29,500 nt of DNA from SPGG2 sp964194625 (GCA_964194625.1 CAXMNC010000226.1:1-29500), one strand, 5' to 3'; counted from the stretch's first letter, positions 8,372-16,838 are shown. Translations and numbers: made by a program. The notes: generated by a model from the letters alone, not told the origin.

Positions 8372-8794
8372 ATGTTTAGAGGTATTGACGTTAAGGCAGT
8401 AATCTTAGGTATTGCTGCTGACCTTGGGTTTACATTCGTGGCCATGATGACAATCATGACCTTCCTTGGTATAGGTGCTGGGATTGAAGACCTTCCCGAG
8501 AATAAGGCGAGAGATCTTATTGAAAATACTTTCCGAGAACCCAAATATTTACTGTTCGGCGGGTTATTGGGTCTGTTTGGGACTGTGGTTGGTGGATATG
8601 TTGCTGCGAAGTTTGCCGATGCAGCACCGCTGCTGAACGCGACTTGCGTCGGACTCTTCGGTGTCGTCCTTGGTTTTTTGTTCATCGGGGACACACCGCT
8701 TTGGTTTGGAGTTATAGGAATCCTGCTGACATTACCAGCGGCAATCGCAGGGGGTGTTCTTTGGCGAAATAGAAACCCCGCACGGCCGACCTGA
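8372..8794 (+). CDS. Hypothetical four-span membrane protein
   Basis: The 140-residue product is almost entirely hydrophobic, with about four transmembrane segments: around residues 8-32, 58-80, 86-104 and 108-128. Segments 2 and 3 are glycine-rich (LFGGLLGLFGTVVGGYVAAKF). A short polar loop (ENKARDLIENTFREPK) separates segments 1 and 2. It resembles small uncharacterised integral membrane proteins, and no family could be assigned. It has its own candidate promoter and ends 6 bases before the convergent MFS transporter stop. A run of T residues at about 8804-8811 lies at the junction, but no clear terminator stem was found. Confidence 0.6.
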   Translation: MFRGIDVKAVILGIAADLGFTFVAMMTIMTFLGIGAGIEDLPENKARDLIENTFREPKYLLFGGLLGLFGTVVGGYVAAKFADAAPLLNATCVGLFGVVLGFLFIGDTPLWFGVIGILLTLPAAIAGGVLWRNRNPARPT

Positions 8795-8800
8795 CTTCCT

Positions 8801-10057
8801 TCAATTTTTTTGATCGCCCAAGTGAGAGCGCGGACTACGCGCGAACGCGATAGCCATTAGTACTGTACCGGTGACCGTATAGGCTGCAAACAGAAGGCAG
8901 GTACGTTCGATTGATACGCCTAAGTCCATCAGTCCGCCGACAATTACCGGGCCTAGGGCTGAGGCCAGTATGCTTAGTGACGTTGCGATACTCCTGATTG
9001 CGCCCAGATTTGTGACGCCATAGATCTCGGCCCACATGGCGGAGACGGCGGTATGGGCAATACCGACATTGATGCCCGCTAGGATCAGGTAAATCCAAGC
9101 AGTTAATGGGTGATCAAACACCGACACCACCACCATGCCAGCGGCGAGTGGTACTAACATGAAGCGTACCAATCGTACTGCTCCCAACCGATCGATCAGT
9201 GGACCCGAAACGAGTGACGTTAGGATCGTCGCTGCCGCATATATGCCATAACTTCCCGTGATCCAAACATGCGACCATCCTTTGGTGTCGGCCAGATTTA
9301 GATGATGGAAGAACATCGCGGTAAGAATTAGAGAGGGGGCAGTTGTCCCCGGCAAGATCAGGTAGAAGCGAATATCCCGCAACACTTCCGCTCGGGTCCA
9401 GGCTCGTTCATTTATTGGTGTCTCGATTTCTTTATCTGATTGTTGTGCGATGTAGGCACGATGGCGTTCGCCATGTCCAACCAACAGCCACAGCACCGTT
9501 GGCATTAAACCGATTGTTAGCAGAATACCAACCAGACCGTAGGACCAACGCCAACCAATGGCTGCGATGGCAATGACGGCTGCGAACGGCAGCAGTGCTT
9601 CACCGGCCGCGAACCCGAGCGTGGTTATGGCGATAGCGCGTCCGCGATGGTCATGAAAGTAGCGACCCATGCTAGTGATGGCGGTATGACTCATCAATCC
9701 TTGGCCCGAATGACGGAGCAAGAAAATAGCGACTACCAGCATAATCGCACTCGAGACCTGAGACATAAAAAGACAGGCGAAGGCAATAAATACACATACG
9801 ATTGACGTGTATTGGCGCAAGTCGATCCGATCTATGTACTTACCAGACCAGGGGAGTATCGCTGCACTAGCGAGTGTGCCAATCATATAGATTGTGCCCC
9901 AGGCGGTATGCGATAGCGCAAATTCTGCTTGTACGGCGGGGCCGAAGATGCCGATGAAATAGGTTTGTCCAAAGCTGGATGCGAATGTCATCAGCAAACC
10001 GAATACGACAAATCGTCGATTCGAAGCGATAAATGCTACATAGCTGGCTAGTGACAT
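8801..10057 (-). CDS. Major facilitator superfamily (MFS) transporter
   Basis: The 418-residue protein has twelve hydrophobic segments in two halves of six, split by a hydrophilic loop near residues 195-220 (GERHRAYIAQQSDKEIETP), as expected for the MFS fold. The first half contains the usual loop with SGKYIDRIDLRQ, close to the G-x-x-x-D-R/K-x-G-R-R/K motif between helices 2 and 3. A related GPLIDRLGAVRLV occurs at the start of the second half. It probably exchanges an organic anion or other small solute across the inner membrane. The substrate is not evident. It stands alone on the minus strand, with the hairpin-rich region directly upstream of its start. Confidence 0.87.
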   Translation of the reverse strand: MSLASYVAFIASNRRFVVFGLLMTFASSFGQTYFIGIFGPAVQAEFALSHTAWGTIYMIGTLASAAILPWSGKYIDRIDLRQYTSIVCVFIAFACLFMSQVSSAIMLVVAIFLLRHSGQGLMSHTAITSMGRYFHDHRGRAIAITTLGFAAGEALLPFAAVIAIAAIGWRWSYGLVGILLTIGLMPTVLWLLVGHGERHRAYIAQQSDKEIETPINERAWTRAEVLRDIRFYLILPGTTAPSLILTAMFFHHLNLADTKGWSHVWITGSYGIYAAATILTSLVSGPLIDRLGAVRLVRFMLVPLAAGMVVVSVFDHPLTAWIYLILAGINVGIAHTAVSAMWAEIYGVTNLGAIRSIATSLSILASALGPVIVGGLMDLGVSIERTCLLFAAYTVTGTVLMAIAFARSPRSHLGDQKN

Positions 10058-10097
10058 GTGCCTCCGGCTTTGGCGTGCCTACACGAGCGCTAATTGC

Positions 10098-10156
10098 GTT
10101 CCTACGAGTGAGCGCCAAAATTTTGACTCAAGGATTCTACGCACATTGCTAGGAAC
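10098..10156. repeat. Inverted repeat upstream of the MFS gene
   Basis: GTTCCTA (10098-10104) pairs with TAGGAAC (10150-10156). Inside lies the self-complementary CAAAATTTTG (10116-10125). The element adjoins the hairpin array that starts at 10163 and may be its outer boundary or an operator for the MFS gene at 10057. Which is not decided by the sequence. Confidence 0.4.
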
Positions 10157-10162
10157 ATGCCG

Positions 10163-10319
10163 AAAAAGTCCCTCCATGGCCTTTTTGCATCCTCCGCTCC
10201 GCAGACGGTACTTCCCTGTACCGCTCCTCAGTTCGCAAAGCAAAAAGCGCGGTTTTTGCTTTGCTTCATTTCTCAAACACTTCGGTGTTTGAGAAATATG
10301 CGGTAGATCCTTCTACCGC
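10163..10319 (-). repeat. Array of five hairpins with GGA-containing loops in a gene-free region
   Basis: Stems are 10163-10171/10178-10186 (one mismatch), 10206-10211/10218-10223 (6 bp), 10235-10246/10253-10264 (12 bp perfect), 10268-10280/10285-10297 (13 bp perfect, TTCG loop on plus) and 10300-10307/10312-10319 (8 bp perfect). Read on the minus strand, three of the loop regions carry GGAGGGA, AGGGAA and AGGA. GTACAGGGAAGT at the second hairpin differs by one base from the CsrA/RsmA consensus RUACARGGAUGU. Bases 10058-10536 hold no convincing gene. The block lies between the divergently oriented MFS and pseudopilin genes. It could be a dispersed palindromic repeat or the template of a structured RNA. 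Confidence 0.7.
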
Positions 10320-10536
10320 GCCAGCACGCTACCAAGAACGAGTTTCAGTAGCCTGCTAGAGGCTGTATCGCTCTCTGGCATGATCGTCGTGAGACGTTCA
10401 ACTTTGATGATGTGGTGCCGATAAAGGGTAACAGTAGATCCAGGGACGGCTGAAGGAGCTTCACGGCCAGGGCCGCTTGTATAGAACCATCTTTGAAAGC
10501 GGTGCGCAAAAGTTAGCTGTCGGGGGCACAAAGACT

Positions 10537-11103
10537 ATGGCTAAGGGATCGCAGGAGAGAACGATCTGTCTTAATTGCGATCGTCGTTCGCAAAAAGGCG
10601 ATGCCGGTTTCACCTTGGTAGAGTTTATTGTCGCGGCAGTGATCGCCGGCATCTTGGCGGCCGCGGTAGCCCCAAATATGGTGAACTTCATTGAAGACAA
10701 CCAACTCACGACCCGAGCCAATGCGCTAGTAGCGGACCTCCGTTTCGCCCGCAGTGAAGCGATTAAACGTCAAGAGAACATCACGGTTTGTCGCGCCAAC
10801 CATTCGTTTGCGGCTTGTGATACCAATACCGGCGCCTGGAGTATGGGTTGGATTATCCTTGACGCTAGTGGAGAAGTACTTCGGGCGCATCAGCGGCTCG
10901 ACTACGCATACACCCGTCGTGGCAAGGTCGGAGATCCTGATCCGGCCGATGCGCTGGTATACATGAGCAGCGGCACACCCTTTTCTTTGGAAATACCGTC
11001 TTTTCAGCTGTGCGATCAGCGCGGTGCGTCCTATGGCAAGACGATCCATGTGACCGCTAGCGGCCACCCACGCATGAAACAAACCTCCCCATCAAAATGT
11101 TGA
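10537..11103 (+). CDS. Type IV pilin-like (FimT/GspH family) pseudopilin
   Basis: From the ATG at 10537 the product has 188 residues. It has a 24-residue leader ending GDAG, followed by FTLVEFIVAAVIAGILAAAVAPNM: a prepilin peptidase site, Glu at mature position 5, and the hydrophobic N-terminal helix of type IV pilins. After it come NQLTTRANALVADLRFARSEAIKR and a Cys-containing beta-rich region (TVCRANHSFAACDTNTGAWSMGWIILD), the signature of FimT/GspH minor pilins. The leader carries two extra cysteines (CLNC). The frame is open back to a TTG at 10477, but 10537 gives a sensible leader. No other pilus gene is nearby, so it is an orphan that must work with an assembly system elsewhere. Confidence 0.85.
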   Translation: MAKGSQERTICLNCDRRSQKGDAGFTLVEFIVAAVIAGILAAAVAPNMVNFIEDNQLTTRANALVADLRFARSEAIKRQENITVCRANHSFAACDTNTGAWSMGWIILDASGEVLRAHQRLDYAYTRRGKVGDPDPADALVYMSSGTPFSLEIPSFQLCDQRGASYGKTIHVTASGHPRMKQTSPSKC

Positions 11104-11106
11104 CAA

Positions 11107-11127
11107 GCCCGAAGTGACGTCTCGGGC
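11107..11127. terminator. Possible bidirectional stem-loop between convergent genes
   Basis: GCCCGA (11107-11112) pairs with TCGGGC (11122-11127) across a 9-base loop, just after the pseudopilin stop and before the convergent DMT transporter stop at 11148. There is no proper U-tract, so it is only a weak terminator candidate. Confidence 0.35.
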
Positions 11128-11147
11128 AGTGATTCATTGATAAAACC

Positions 11148-12065
11148 TTAACGTCTATTTTGAAAGAGCAACTCGACAAGAGCGCGAACTGCGACTGAGG
11201 CGATAACCAGGATCCCACCGAATAACGCCCAGCGAGACGGTTCTTCGCCAATAAACAACCAGACCCAGGTTGGGCCAAGCGCAAATTCTAAGAGCATGAT
11301 TAGCGTGACTTCGGCCGCAGCAAGATGGCGTGCGGCGATGATGAAAGTCCAGTTCGCGATTCCAGAAAGCAAGCCTCCCCAGAGGAAACACAAAAGTAAG
11401 TCGTGCAAAGATATGCCGAGATCACCTATACGCACGAATAACGTGACGATCATAATGACCAGCCCGGATACTAAGAGCGTCGGTAACATGTCGGTTTGTC
11501 GGTTTCGGCGAACGATAACCGCGAAACTGGCAAAGCAGCACGCAGTCGTCAGCGCCATTGCATTACCGTAGATCGATCCGACTCCAAATCCCTCGCTCAA
11601 CATGATGCTAATACCGATGGCCGCCGTCACCATCGCAATCAGAGTTGCTGGGGGTAGCGTTTCCTTTAAGAAGACACGAGCGAGCCCTGCCGTGATGAAT
11701 GGAATCGCGCTCAACATGAATAGCGTATTCGCGACAGTTGTGTGCGTAAGCGACTGCAGGAAGGTAATGCCGGCTATGCCAAGCATAACGCCGCCGACGA
11801 CACCGGATCGACCGATACCCCTCACATGGGTGATCGCCAACCTTCGATACTGGAACAGAAGAATAATTGTAACCGCAATCAACAGCGCTATTGATCGATA
11901 GAAGTTAATCTGCCAAGAATCTGCATCTTCCATGTTACGGATAATGAGACCACCGAAGCTGATAGCCACGGAGCTCACCACCATCAGAACCATAGCGAAC
12001 ACACGGCGCGGCGGTTCGTCGGAGGCTGGTGTGTAGGCTTTGTAGCCACGTTGGAACTGATTCAT
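11148..12065 (-). CDS. DMT-superfamily (EamA) transporter
   Basis: The 305-residue protein shows about ten transmembrane segments in two EamA repeats. The first begins around residue 25 (VFAMVLMVVSSVAISFGG). The second begins with IYGNAMALTTACCFASFAVIVRRN near 165, which has the usual pairing of a hydrophobic helix with basic residues at its end. Members export amino acids, nucleobases or other metabolites across the inner membrane; the substrate here is unknown. It is convergent with the pseudopilin gene and lies 64 bases downstream of the putative oxygenase gene on the same strand, so the two may share a transcript. Confidence 0.85.
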   Translation of the reverse strand: MNQFQRGYKAYTPASDEPPRRVFAMVLMVVSSVAISFGGLIIRNMEDADSWQINFYRSIALLIAVTIILLFQYRRLAITHVRGIGRSGVVGGVMLGIAGITFLQSLTHTTVANTLFMLSAIPFITAGLARVFLKETLPPATLIAMVTAAIGISIMLSEGFGVGSIYGNAMALTTACCFASFAVIVRRNRQTDMLPTLLVSGLVIMIVTLFVRIGDLGISLHDLLLCFLWGGLLSGIANWTFIIAARHLAAAEVTLIMLLEFALGPTWVWLFIGEEPSRWALFGGILVIASVAVRALVELLFQNRR

Positions 12066-12129
12066 CTGTTGTTCTTGGTGTTGCCAGGCAGTTTCGGAGT
12101 GGGGTGAAACAGAGGATAGATCCGATTCA

Positions 12130-12771
12130 TCATTGTTGTGGCAAATAGTCTGTAGGATTCTTCACAATGAGATTGAAACTGATACTGATACGCAGCGCAT
12201 CGGATAAATTGGGATGTACGTAGTGCATAAGGAAAGCTGGCCACATGAGGATCATGCCAGCCTTCGGCGAAACAGTGAACTCTGGTTCGATCTGCGGGTC
12301 GTCTTTAATAGCGGTCATGTTCACAGCGCTGCGCGGGTCGTAAAACGTAATGCAGCCCGGCCGCACATCAGCGCGGTTTCGAAGTGGTGCTCGAGAATCA
12401 GGCACACTGACATAATAGGTACCACTTAGGTAGGCATAGGGATGGTTGTGGGGATCGTGATAGTCGCCAAGCCGATTTACGTTTGCCCACCCCTGTAATG
12501 ACCAGTCGATAGGATAGTCCTGACCGGCGCGCTTACAGTAATCGATAGCCGACTTGTGGATGCTCCGTTTTAGCCAATCGACCGCAGGACTCTTGAGCGA
12601 GAACAGGTTCTCGTCAAGATAGTCCGTTGTCATGCGCTCATACTCTTCCTCGCGTTGGAGAATGAGTTGCTCAAGCTCGCGGTTGGGCTGCTCGTGCCCG
12701 GATAACATACGCTCGAGAAACACAACCGGCCATAGCAGACGAAAACCGTCTTGATCCCGTGAGTCCATCAT
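12130..12771 (-). CDS. Putative 2OG-Fe(II) oxygenase (TIGR02466-like)
   Basis: The 213-residue protein contains GWANVNRLGDYHDPHNHPYAYLSGTYYV around 94-121, with His105, His108 and His110. Farther on are ITFYDPR (141-147), GMILMWPAFLMHYVHP (172-187) and DALRISISFNL (191-201). This order matches the small putative 2-oxoglutarate/Fe(II) oxygenases of the TIGR02466 type: an N-terminal histidine-rich metal motif, a distal His near 183-186 and an Arg (194) for 2-oxoglutarate. Its substrate is unknown; relatives act on proteins or small molecules. It sits between the DMT transporter and the lytic transglycosylase gene, all on the minus strand. Confidence 0.7.
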   Translation of the reverse strand: MMDSRDQDGFRLLWPVVFLERMLSGHEQPNRELEQLILQREEEYERMTTDYLDENLFSLKSPAVDWLKRSIHKSAIDYCKRAGQDYPIDWSLQGWANVNRLGDYHDPHNHPYAYLSGTYYVSVPDSRAPLRNRADVRPGCITFYDPRSAVNMTAIKDDPQIEPEFTVSPKAGMILMWPAFLMHYVHPNLSDALRISISFNLIVKNPTDYLPQQ

Positions 12772-12800
12772 CTATAGAAGCATTGTAGGGTGAGAGCAAA

Positions 12801-14894
12801 CTATAGCGCCACTGCGCGTACATAGGCGGCATAGCGTCGCCTTATTTCTCGAACGTAGATGACCGGTTGTCCGCCGCGCACATATCCATGACGTGTCCGC
12901 TTGTAGTACTTGGGCTTGGAAAGCAACAACATTGCTTGTTCTACGTTGCCAAACCAACGATCTGGATCGAGCTTTAACTCTGCCGCTAACCGGCGTGCAT
13001 CGAGGACATGGCCGTAGCCGGCGTTGTATGCGGCCAATGTAAACCAGGTTTGCTCAGCGCGCCCAATGTCGCCTGTAAAGTTTTCTCGTAACCACGCTAA
13101 ATACTTTACACCGGCATGGATACCTACGGCTGGGTCCTGCAAATTGGTCAGACCCAATTGGTTTGCCGTACGTGGCATTACTTGTAACAATCCTTGGGCC
13201 CCCGCCCAAGAACGTGCTTTTGGATCGAAACGGCTTTCTTGGTACATTTGCGCCGCAATCAGACGCCAATCAAAACCATAGTGCTCGGCGTATTCACGTA
13301 CATGTTGGTCATAAGGCGAGAGTTGCCCACTCCTAGCGGCTCGGCCTTCGACGTGGTGACGTGCTCTACGTACATCTTTGAAATACTTTTTGTGAAGAAT
13401 GTTGTAAACCGTGCCACGATAGGTCTTATCTACAAACGCGTCGATAGCATCCAATAGTTTTGGTTTTCCGGAATACACAGCCCAGCCATGCGCGACCGGT
13501 TGGCCGAGCGCGAACGCGCCCTTAACATCATCGCGCCATGTGAGTTCTAGATCCAATAGATGACTATCGGCGACTGTCAGATCGTATTCTCCGGTCGCGA
13601 CTTTCCCAATGATATGTGCGGTCGTGAGGTCCTCGGGAGCGGCCAAAAGTGTGAAAGGTATTCGACCAGTATCTTGTAAACGTCTCAGGGTCTGCCAGTA
13701 GGATGTAGTACGCGAAACGACCACGGTTCGGCCCATGAGTTCTTCCTTAGATTTGATAGCTTCGTTTGCACGTGCCACGACCATTTCGTTTACATAGTTG
13801 TAGGGCTTCGAGAACCAGAATCCTTGAGCCTTGCGATCTTCGGTGATGGTCATAGAGGCTGCAACAATATCGCCGCGACCTTGCTCCAACCATTTCAATA
13901 GGTCTCCCCAAGTCGGCGGTACGATCATTTCTACCCGCAGCTCGTGTTGTTTGGCGAAGTCTTGTACGAGCTCATATTCGAACCCGACAAGCTCCCCGCG
14001 CCACAGAAAATAGTTCGCCGGATTGTTGCGTGTAAGCACGCGCAACACTTTGCGCTCCTTAATCTCGGGCAAGTCGGCGTGATAGGTAGACGCCATGGCT
14101 TCATCCAGCCGCGCACTGCCAAGAAACCGGTCAAGGGCGGTACGTAACTCGCGCGCATCGGGACGCACGCCCCAGGCGATCAGTCGATCGCGGATGATGG
14201 GAAACGGGGTACGGAACTCCCAGCGATAGGTAAACACCTCGCTAACAACATTGCTGTCCAAAACTGTGAGGTCGTACTCACCCCTGGCCACCCGATCTAG
14301 GATCGCGTCGGTATCGATACCTTCGGGGATAGTCTCTACAGTCAGACCCTCATAATCTTTTTGCAGGGATGCGACTGCGTCCCAAAACGGGGATGAAAGC
14401 TGCAGAGCGATCTTGCGGCCTTCGAGATCGGCCGGTTTCTGTAAGTAGCTGTCGCCGGTGCGGGTGATAACTTGCCCCTGTACACGCGCCAGTGGAGAGG
14501 TAAACGCAATCTGTTTCCTAAGTTTTGGTGTCACAATGATGTTGGTGACTATCACATCACCCTTGCCATCGACCAAATAGGGGATAAGCTTATCCCTCGA
14601 CTCAACATGTACCACGACTGGCTCGAGTTGCATCTCACGGGCAAAGCTTTCCGCCAGTTTTCGCCAGGAGTCGGTTGGATAACCGTGGCGCGCTAACGCT
14701 TGGCCCTCGAGTTGCCGCGGGATGAGCAAGCGCAGCTTCCCGTGGTTCTTGATGCGCGGCAGGTCGCCAGTTTCGAGGTAGCCGCCCTTCCACGTCGTCT
14801 TTTCGCAGGCAGTAAGTAGCAGGCAGGTAGCAGCGAGCAATCCGCATACCCACCAACATCGAAGTCGGTTTGAGCCCCCAGCCCGTATAGACAT
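12801..14894 (-). CDS. mltF: MltF-like lytic transglycosylase with two solute-binding domains
   Basis: This 697-residue lipoprotein has a signal peptide ending in the lipobox LLTAC (Cys30). Two family 3 solute-binding-like domains follow (about 50-275 and 280-505), then an SLT transglycosylase domain (about 525-650). The SLT part has the catalytic Glu553 in YQESRFDP, GLLQVMP at 568-574 and AAYNAGYGHV at 621-630. MltF normally has a single binding domain and is about 480-520 residues long, so this one has a duplicated sensor half. Both halves share the order R-I-K/L-R-x-L...GD(I/V)(V/I)...GEYDLTV, supporting duplication. It cleaves peptidoglycan glycan strands at the outer membrane. The extra domain may bind another muropeptide or amino acid. 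The neighbouring genes give no functional clue. Confidence 0.85.
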   Translation of the reverse strand: MSIRAGGSNRLRCWWVCGLLAATCLLLTACEKTTWKGGYLETGDLPRIKNHGKLRLLIPRQLEGQALARHGYPTDSWRKLAESFAREMQLEPVVVHVESRDKLIPYLVDGKGDVIVTNIIVTPKLRKQIAFTSPLARVQGQVITRTGDSYLQKPADLEGRKIALQLSSPFWDAVASLQKDYEGLTVETIPEGIDTDAILDRVARGEYDLTVLDSNVVSEVFTYRWEFRTPFPIIRDRLIAWGVRPDARELRTALDRFLGSARLDEAMASTYHADLPEIKERKVLRVLTRNNPANYFLWRGELVGFEYELVQDFAKQHELRVEMIVPPTWGDLLKWLEQGRGDIVAASMTITEDRKAQGFWFSKPYNYVNEMVVARANEAIKSKEELMGRTVVVSRTTSYWQTLRRLQDTGRIPFTLLAAPEDLTTAHIIGKVATGEYDLTVADSHLLDLELTWRDDVKGAFALGQPVAHGWAVYSGKPKLLDAIDAFVDKTYRGTVYNILHKKYFKDVRRARHHVEGRAARSGQLSPYDQHVREYAEHYGFDWRLIAAQMYQESRFDPKARSWAGAQGLLQVMPRTANQLGLTNLQDPAVGIHAGVKYLAWLRENFTGDIGRAEQTWFTLAAYNAGYGHVLDARRLAAELKLDPDRWFGNVEQAMLLLSKPKYYKRTRHGYVRGGQPVIYVREIRRRYAAYVRAVAL

Positions 14895-15040
14895 AATTGT
14901 TGTCCCGCAGCATCACGCTGGATATGAAGCCAACGTGGCTAACAGGATAACCAAATAAGGCCAGGTTTAGGTAGTGCAAAATTTCCGAGTAAAATTTAAG
15001 GGGATACACTTAATATTGCGGGCTACCCAGGAGACAAGAC

Positions 15041-15832
15041 ATGTCAAATCTGACGACAATGCGGGCTGAGAACATCGCCTCCGATGCCGAATGGCAGACA
15101 CGCTGTGAGCTCGCCGCGCTCTACCGCATTATGGATATCTACGGCATGACCGATCTCAGCAACCAGGCGGTGGGGGCCCGCGTCAAAGATGAACCCGATC
15201 ACTATCTGATTCACCCGTATGGGATCTTCTTCGAAGAGATTAGGGCCTCCGACTTTATAAAGATTGACGGTGACGGCAAACCGGTGGATGGGGTTATTCC
15301 CACCGTAGCGACTGCCGCTGTCAATCCTATCAATGACGGCGTTAAGAATTTGTCGAACTGGATTTTCAGCACTCGGCCGGAGGTGAACTATTTTATTCAC
15401 GCCCACTGTGGAGACGTAATGGCTGTCAGCGCCACCGAGAGTGGCCTATTGCCACTATCACAGGCGGCTGTTTATCTCATGCACTTTACAACCTATATCG
15501 ATTACGAGTTTTTCGAAGACGATGTGTTTGCGGAGAAGTTTAAGGAAACGTTGGGTAATCACGACATCGTGATCTCCCATAATCATGGCTACTACGCGCT
15601 GGGGTGCACTGCCGCAGAGGCATTCTTCCGTGCTTACTTCTTGCGGCAGGCTTGTTCTGTGCAGCTCAAGGTCATGTATACCGGTGACAAGATGCGCCTG
15701 ATGGATCCCAAGCGTGTCGCGCGTTATCAGGAGCAGATGTACAGTTCGGAGCATTACAACTATGATGGATCTACCGAATGGCAATCGTTACTGCGCAAAC
15801 TAGATCGGCAGTGCCCGGACTACAAGACCTAA
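15041..15832 (+). CDS. Class II aldolase/adducin-family protein
   Basis: The 263-residue protein carries the zinc-binding pattern of class II aldolases: HAHCGDV with His120 and His122, and HNHG with His180 and His182 near the end of the fold. It also has the N-terminal CELAALYRIMDIYGMTDLSNQAVGAR region. Family members cleave or decarboxylate sugar phosphates or small oxo-acids (fuculose-phosphate aldolase, ribulose-phosphate epimerase and others), and the phosphate-free relatives act on 2-hydroxy-oxo acids. The start is preceded by a clear AGGAG at 15031-15035. It is the first gene of a plus-strand run that continues with a homocysteine methyltransferase-like gene 15 bases later. The true substrate is open. 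Confidence 0.85.
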   Translation: MSNLTTMRAENIASDAEWQTRCELAALYRIMDIYGMTDLSNQAVGARVKDEPDHYLIHPYGIFFEEIRASDFIKIDGDGKPVDGVIPTVATAAVNPINDGVKNLSNWIFSTRPEVNYFIHAHCGDVMAVSATESGLLPLSQAAVYLMHFTTYIDYEFFEDDVFAEKFKETLGNHDIVISHNHGYYALGCTAAEAFFRAYFLRQACSVQLKVMYTGDKMRLMDPKRVARYQEQMYSSEHYNYDGSTEWQSLLRKLDRQCPDYKT

Positions 15833-15847
15833 ACGCCACTACTGACA

Positions 15848-16837
15848 ATGCCTGACCTGCCTGCGACACCCAATTCCAACCCTCGCCCGGTGTCGTTCCA
15901 GGCGGCCATTAGCTCTGGGGTGCCCATCCTCGGCGAGGGCTCGATGTACGAGCGCCTGCGCCGGGATCCGGCGGTGGAGTTTGATCCCCATATCGCACAC
16001 GCGGGCTTGATCTACGATCCCGCATCTGCTCGCGTGATGGAAGAAACACATAGGGAGTATTTAGACATTGGTCAGAAATACGGTCTGCCCATGGTGGCGG
16101 CAACGGCAACCTGGCGCGCCAATGCCGAGCGGATTTCGCAATCACGCTTTCGAAACAAGGCTGTCAACCAGGACAACGTCACGTTTATGCGAGACATGTG
16201 TGCGTCCTACGGCGCTAGCGCCACACCTATCTTCGTTGATGCCATTGTCGGTCCGAAGGGTGATGCCTATCGCCCGCAAGAGGCGCCAGGTCGGGTAGAA
16301 GCGGAAAGATTTCATGCCTATCAAGTCGAAGCACTGGCCGAGACCGACGTTGATCAACTCATAGCGATGACATTGCCGGCATTTGATGAGGCGTTTGCAC
16401 TGGCGACGCTCATGGCGCAGACGGCAAAGCCATACATGTTGAGCTTTGTGATTCGCAAGAATGGCAGGCTCCTGGATGGCACGCCGTTTCGCCAGGTGAT
16501 TCAAGAGATCGATGCGACCGTCGCCCGGCCGCCCGCCGGCTATGGCGTAAACTGTGTGCACCCGCGTGTTTTTGCAGCGGGCCTGCAGGCGCAAGGAATC
16601 ATTGGGACATCGTTGGCAGAGCGGATATTCGGTTTGTGTGCCAACACATCGGCGCGTGAGCCAGAAGAGCTCGATGGCCTGGATGATTTGGATACGGAAG
16701 AACCGGAAGTGTTTGCGACTTCTATGTGGGAAACATACGCCAGTGCGGGCTCGAAATATCTTGGCGGCTGCTGTGGCACGAGTACGGCGCATATCGAAGC
16801 GATCGCACGAAGATGGTCTTCACAGAACAGGGATTAA
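15848..16837 (+). CDS. Homocysteine S-methyltransferase family protein
   Basis: The 329-residue protein has the three zinc-thiolate cysteines of the family: Cys236 in NCVHP and Cys308/Cys309 in GGCCGTSTAHIEAIA. The N-terminal GEGSMYERLRR replaces the usual DGG(M/L)GT-like start. The family transfers a methyl group from S-methylmethionine, glycine betaine or similar donors to homocysteine, making methionine. The donor here is not known. Given the betaine-type methyl metabolism elsewhere in the window, a methyl-transfer role is plausible. Length is usual for the family. The stop is one base before the start of the alpha/beta hydrolase, so translation is probably coupled. Confidence 0.87.
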   Translation: MPDLPATPNSNPRPVSFQAAISSGVPILGEGSMYERLRRDPAVEFDPHIAHAGLIYDPASARVMEETHREYLDIGQKYGLPMVAATATWRANAERISQSRFRNKAVNQDNVTFMRDMCASYGASATPIFVDAIVGPKGDAYRPQEAPGRVEAERFHAYQVEALAETDVDQLIAMTLPAFDEAFALATLMAQTAKPYMLSFVIRKNGRLLDGTPFRQVIQEIDATVARPPAGYGVNCVHPRVFAAGLQAQGIIGTSLAERIFGLCANTSAREPEELDGLDDLDTEEPEVFATSMWETYASAGSKYLGGCCGTSTAHIEAIARRWSSQNRD

Positions 16838-16838
16838 A

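Noticed and set aside
10079..10276. Minus-strand 65-codon frame through the first hairpins of the array
   Set aside because: It is made of the hairpin sequence itself, shows no domain and has no start context; the stem-loops explain the open frame.
10163..10319. CRISPR array
   Set aside because: There is no repeated unit with spacers; the similarity between elements is limited to the loop motif, and no cas gene is present.
14895..15040. AGCCA-ACG-TGGCT inverted repeat between the divergent mltF and aldolase genes
   Set aside because: A 5-bp stem with a 3-base loop is too short to distinguish from chance, and no matching operator was found elsewhere.
16142..16792. 216-codon minus-strand frame opposite the homocysteine methyltransferase gene
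   Set aside because: A shadow of a gene with intact zinc cysteines; the antisense translation is Arg/His-rich without any family motif.
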